Shown here: positions 4,974 through 5,576 of the stretch, in pieces
How the letters are laid out: each line of letters begins with the position of its first letter
How positions within the stretch are numbered: position 1 is the stretch's first letter
NCBI GenBank assembly: GCA_903847495.1
Contig: CAINDT010000443.1
Coordinates: 1-5,576, forward strand
Direction: 5' to 3'
Source of the DNA: an uncultured Actinomycetes bacterium
GTDB lineage: Bacteria > Actinomycetota > Thermoleophilia > Gaiellales > F1-60-MAGs149
DNA: 5,576 nt
The notes under the pieces: generated by a model
What the model saw: the letters and a program-made list of their open reading frames with translations, nothing else
The model's database searches: none
Told to the model about the DNA's origin: nothing
Program-made: the position numbers and the translations under genes

Positions 4974-5576
4974 CTAGCGCTTCTTGGCGGCGGGCTTGCG
5001 CGCCGCCGGATTCTTGGCGGCCGGCTTGGCCGCAGCGCGGGTCGCCGGCTTGGCAGCAGCAGCTGCCGAGCGAGTCGCGGGCTTCTTCGCCGCCGGCTTC
5101 TTCGCGGCGGGCTTCTTCGCCGCCGTGCGGGCAGCCGGCTTCTTGGCGGCCGCCGTGCGGGTCGAGCCCTTCTTGCCGTACTTCTTGATGAACGCCTCGA
5201 CCTCCTCGCGGGCCAGCTCGTCGCGATGCTGGACCGGCGGGGACTTCATCAGGTACGCGGACGGCCACTCGAGAGGACCCGAGATGCCGTGGTCAAGCGC
5301 CAGCTTGATCAGGCGCACGGCGTCGATCACGATGCCGGCCGAGTTGGGGGAGTCCCACACCTCGAGCTTGACCTCGGCGGTCAGCGGCACGTCACCGAAC
5401 GCGCGACCCTCGAGGCGGATGTACGCCCACTTGCGGTCGGTCAGCCACGGCACATGGTCCGACGGGCCGATGTGCACGTTGTCGGCGCCCATCTCGTGCG
5501 GGATCTGCGACGTGACGGCGTTCGTCTTCGAGATCTTCTTCGACTCGAGGCGCTCGCGCTCGAGCATGTTGAGGAA
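4974..5576 (-). CDS. ino1: Inositol-3-phosphate synthase, C-terminal half, with Lys/Ala/Pro-rich tail; 5' end outside window
   Basis: NAD-dependent enzyme converting glucose 6-phosphate to 1D-myo-inositol 3-phosphate, the cytoplasmic entry step to phosphatidylinositol lipids and, in many actinobacteria, mycothiol. The window holds the last 200 residues; the NAD-binding half lies beyond the right edge. Numbering from the ATG at 5567 (internal; FLN precedes it), the actinobacterial-type landmarks are MLERERLESKKISKT (1-15), HIGPSDHVPWLTDRKW (32-47), KLEVWDSPNSAG (67-78), VIDAVR (80-85) and MKSPP (107-111). The normal fold ends near residue 128. A further 69 residues (129-197) contain no Asp or Glu and mostly repeat AKKPA, like the tails of mycobacterial HupB or histone H1-like proteins. 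The tail is in one open frame with the enzyme and ends with TAG at 4974-4976, followed by a strong terminator. The enzyme call is firm. The tail's role is unknown; nucleic-acid or membrane binding is possible. Confidence 0.96.
   Translation of the reverse strand, partial: FLNMLERERLESKKISKTNAVTSQIPHEMGADNVHIGPSDHVPWLTDRKWAYIRLEGRAFGDVPLTAEVKLEVWDSPNSAGIVIDAVRLIKLALDHGISGPLEWPSAYLMKSPPVQHRDELAREEVEAFIKKYGKKGSTRTAAAKKPAARTAAKKPAAKKPAAKKPATRSAAAAAKPATRAAAKPAAKNPAARKPAAKKR
4977..5159 (-). repeat. Degenerate tandem repeat encoding the AKKPA-type tail of ino1
   Basis: About 180 bp of imperfect 12-18 bp units. The clearest is a 15-bp unit reading GCCGGCTTCTTCGCG on the plus strand, repeated in phase around 5080-5125 and more loosely across the rest. 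Because units are multiples of 3, gain or loss of a unit keeps the reading frame, so length variation between strains is expected. The repeat lies wholly inside the ino1 coding region. Confidence 0.75.

Noticed and set aside
4977..5159. Repeat block considered as a CRISPR array or non-coding minisatellite
   Set aside because: Units are short, imperfect, in multiples of three and in frame with ino1. There are no unique spacers of constant length.
4977..5186. Lys/Ala-rich tail considered as a separate histone-like gene
   Set aside because: It is continuous with the ino1 reading frame and has no start codon, ribosome site or HU-type domain of its own.

Overview
This 5.6 kb window is high-GC DNA. 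Its five genes tile almost all of it with short gaps, as in a chromosome rather than a mobile element. The inositol-phosphate synthase at the right edge is of the actinobacterial type. GC-rich codon third positions, GTG and TTG starts and a possible leaderless promoter also fit an actinobacterium. A deep branch such as Thermoleophilia is plausible, but that is an inference from style. I see no rRNA, tRNA, CRISPR array, insertion sequence or phage gene.

Layout, left to right. (1) 2-916 (+): C-terminal two thirds or so of a TrmA/RlmD-type RNA m5U methyltransferase, cut by the window edge, with all visible catalytic motifs intact. (2) 910-1515 (-): a protein aligning with family 4 uracil-DNA glycosylases that lacks the usual catalytic motifs and most iron-sulfur cysteines. 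Its 3' end overlaps gene 1 tail to tail by 7 bp. (3) 1529-2668 (-): a two-part protein, an N-terminal Rossmann-like segment resembling the first half of a GT4 glycosyltransferase followed by a complete PHP phosphoesterase domain. It lies 13 nt upstream of gene 2 and probably shares its transcript. (4) 2669-2805: a divergent promoter region with a small palindrome. (5) 2806-4818 (+): a large secreted, cysteine-rich protein. It combines a zinc phospholipase C/S1-P1-like domain, an aegerolysin-like lipid-binding domain and a C-terminal four-cysteine region. (6) 4819-4973: a convergent intergenic region with a strong terminator hairpin. (7) 4974-5576 (-): the C-terminal half of inositol-3-phosphate synthase, carrying an unusual tail of about 70 residues rich in Lys, Ala and Pro.

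The genes do not form one pathway. Genes 1-3 look like housekeeping RNA/DNA or nucleotide-type functions, and gene 7 starts inositol-lipid and mycothiol-type metabolism. The unusual items are the secreted fusion of a putative lipid-cleaving domain with an aegerolysin-like domain, the histone H1-like tail on the inositol-phosphate synthase, and the motif-poor glycosylase homologue. All family assignments rest on motif reading, with no database search.
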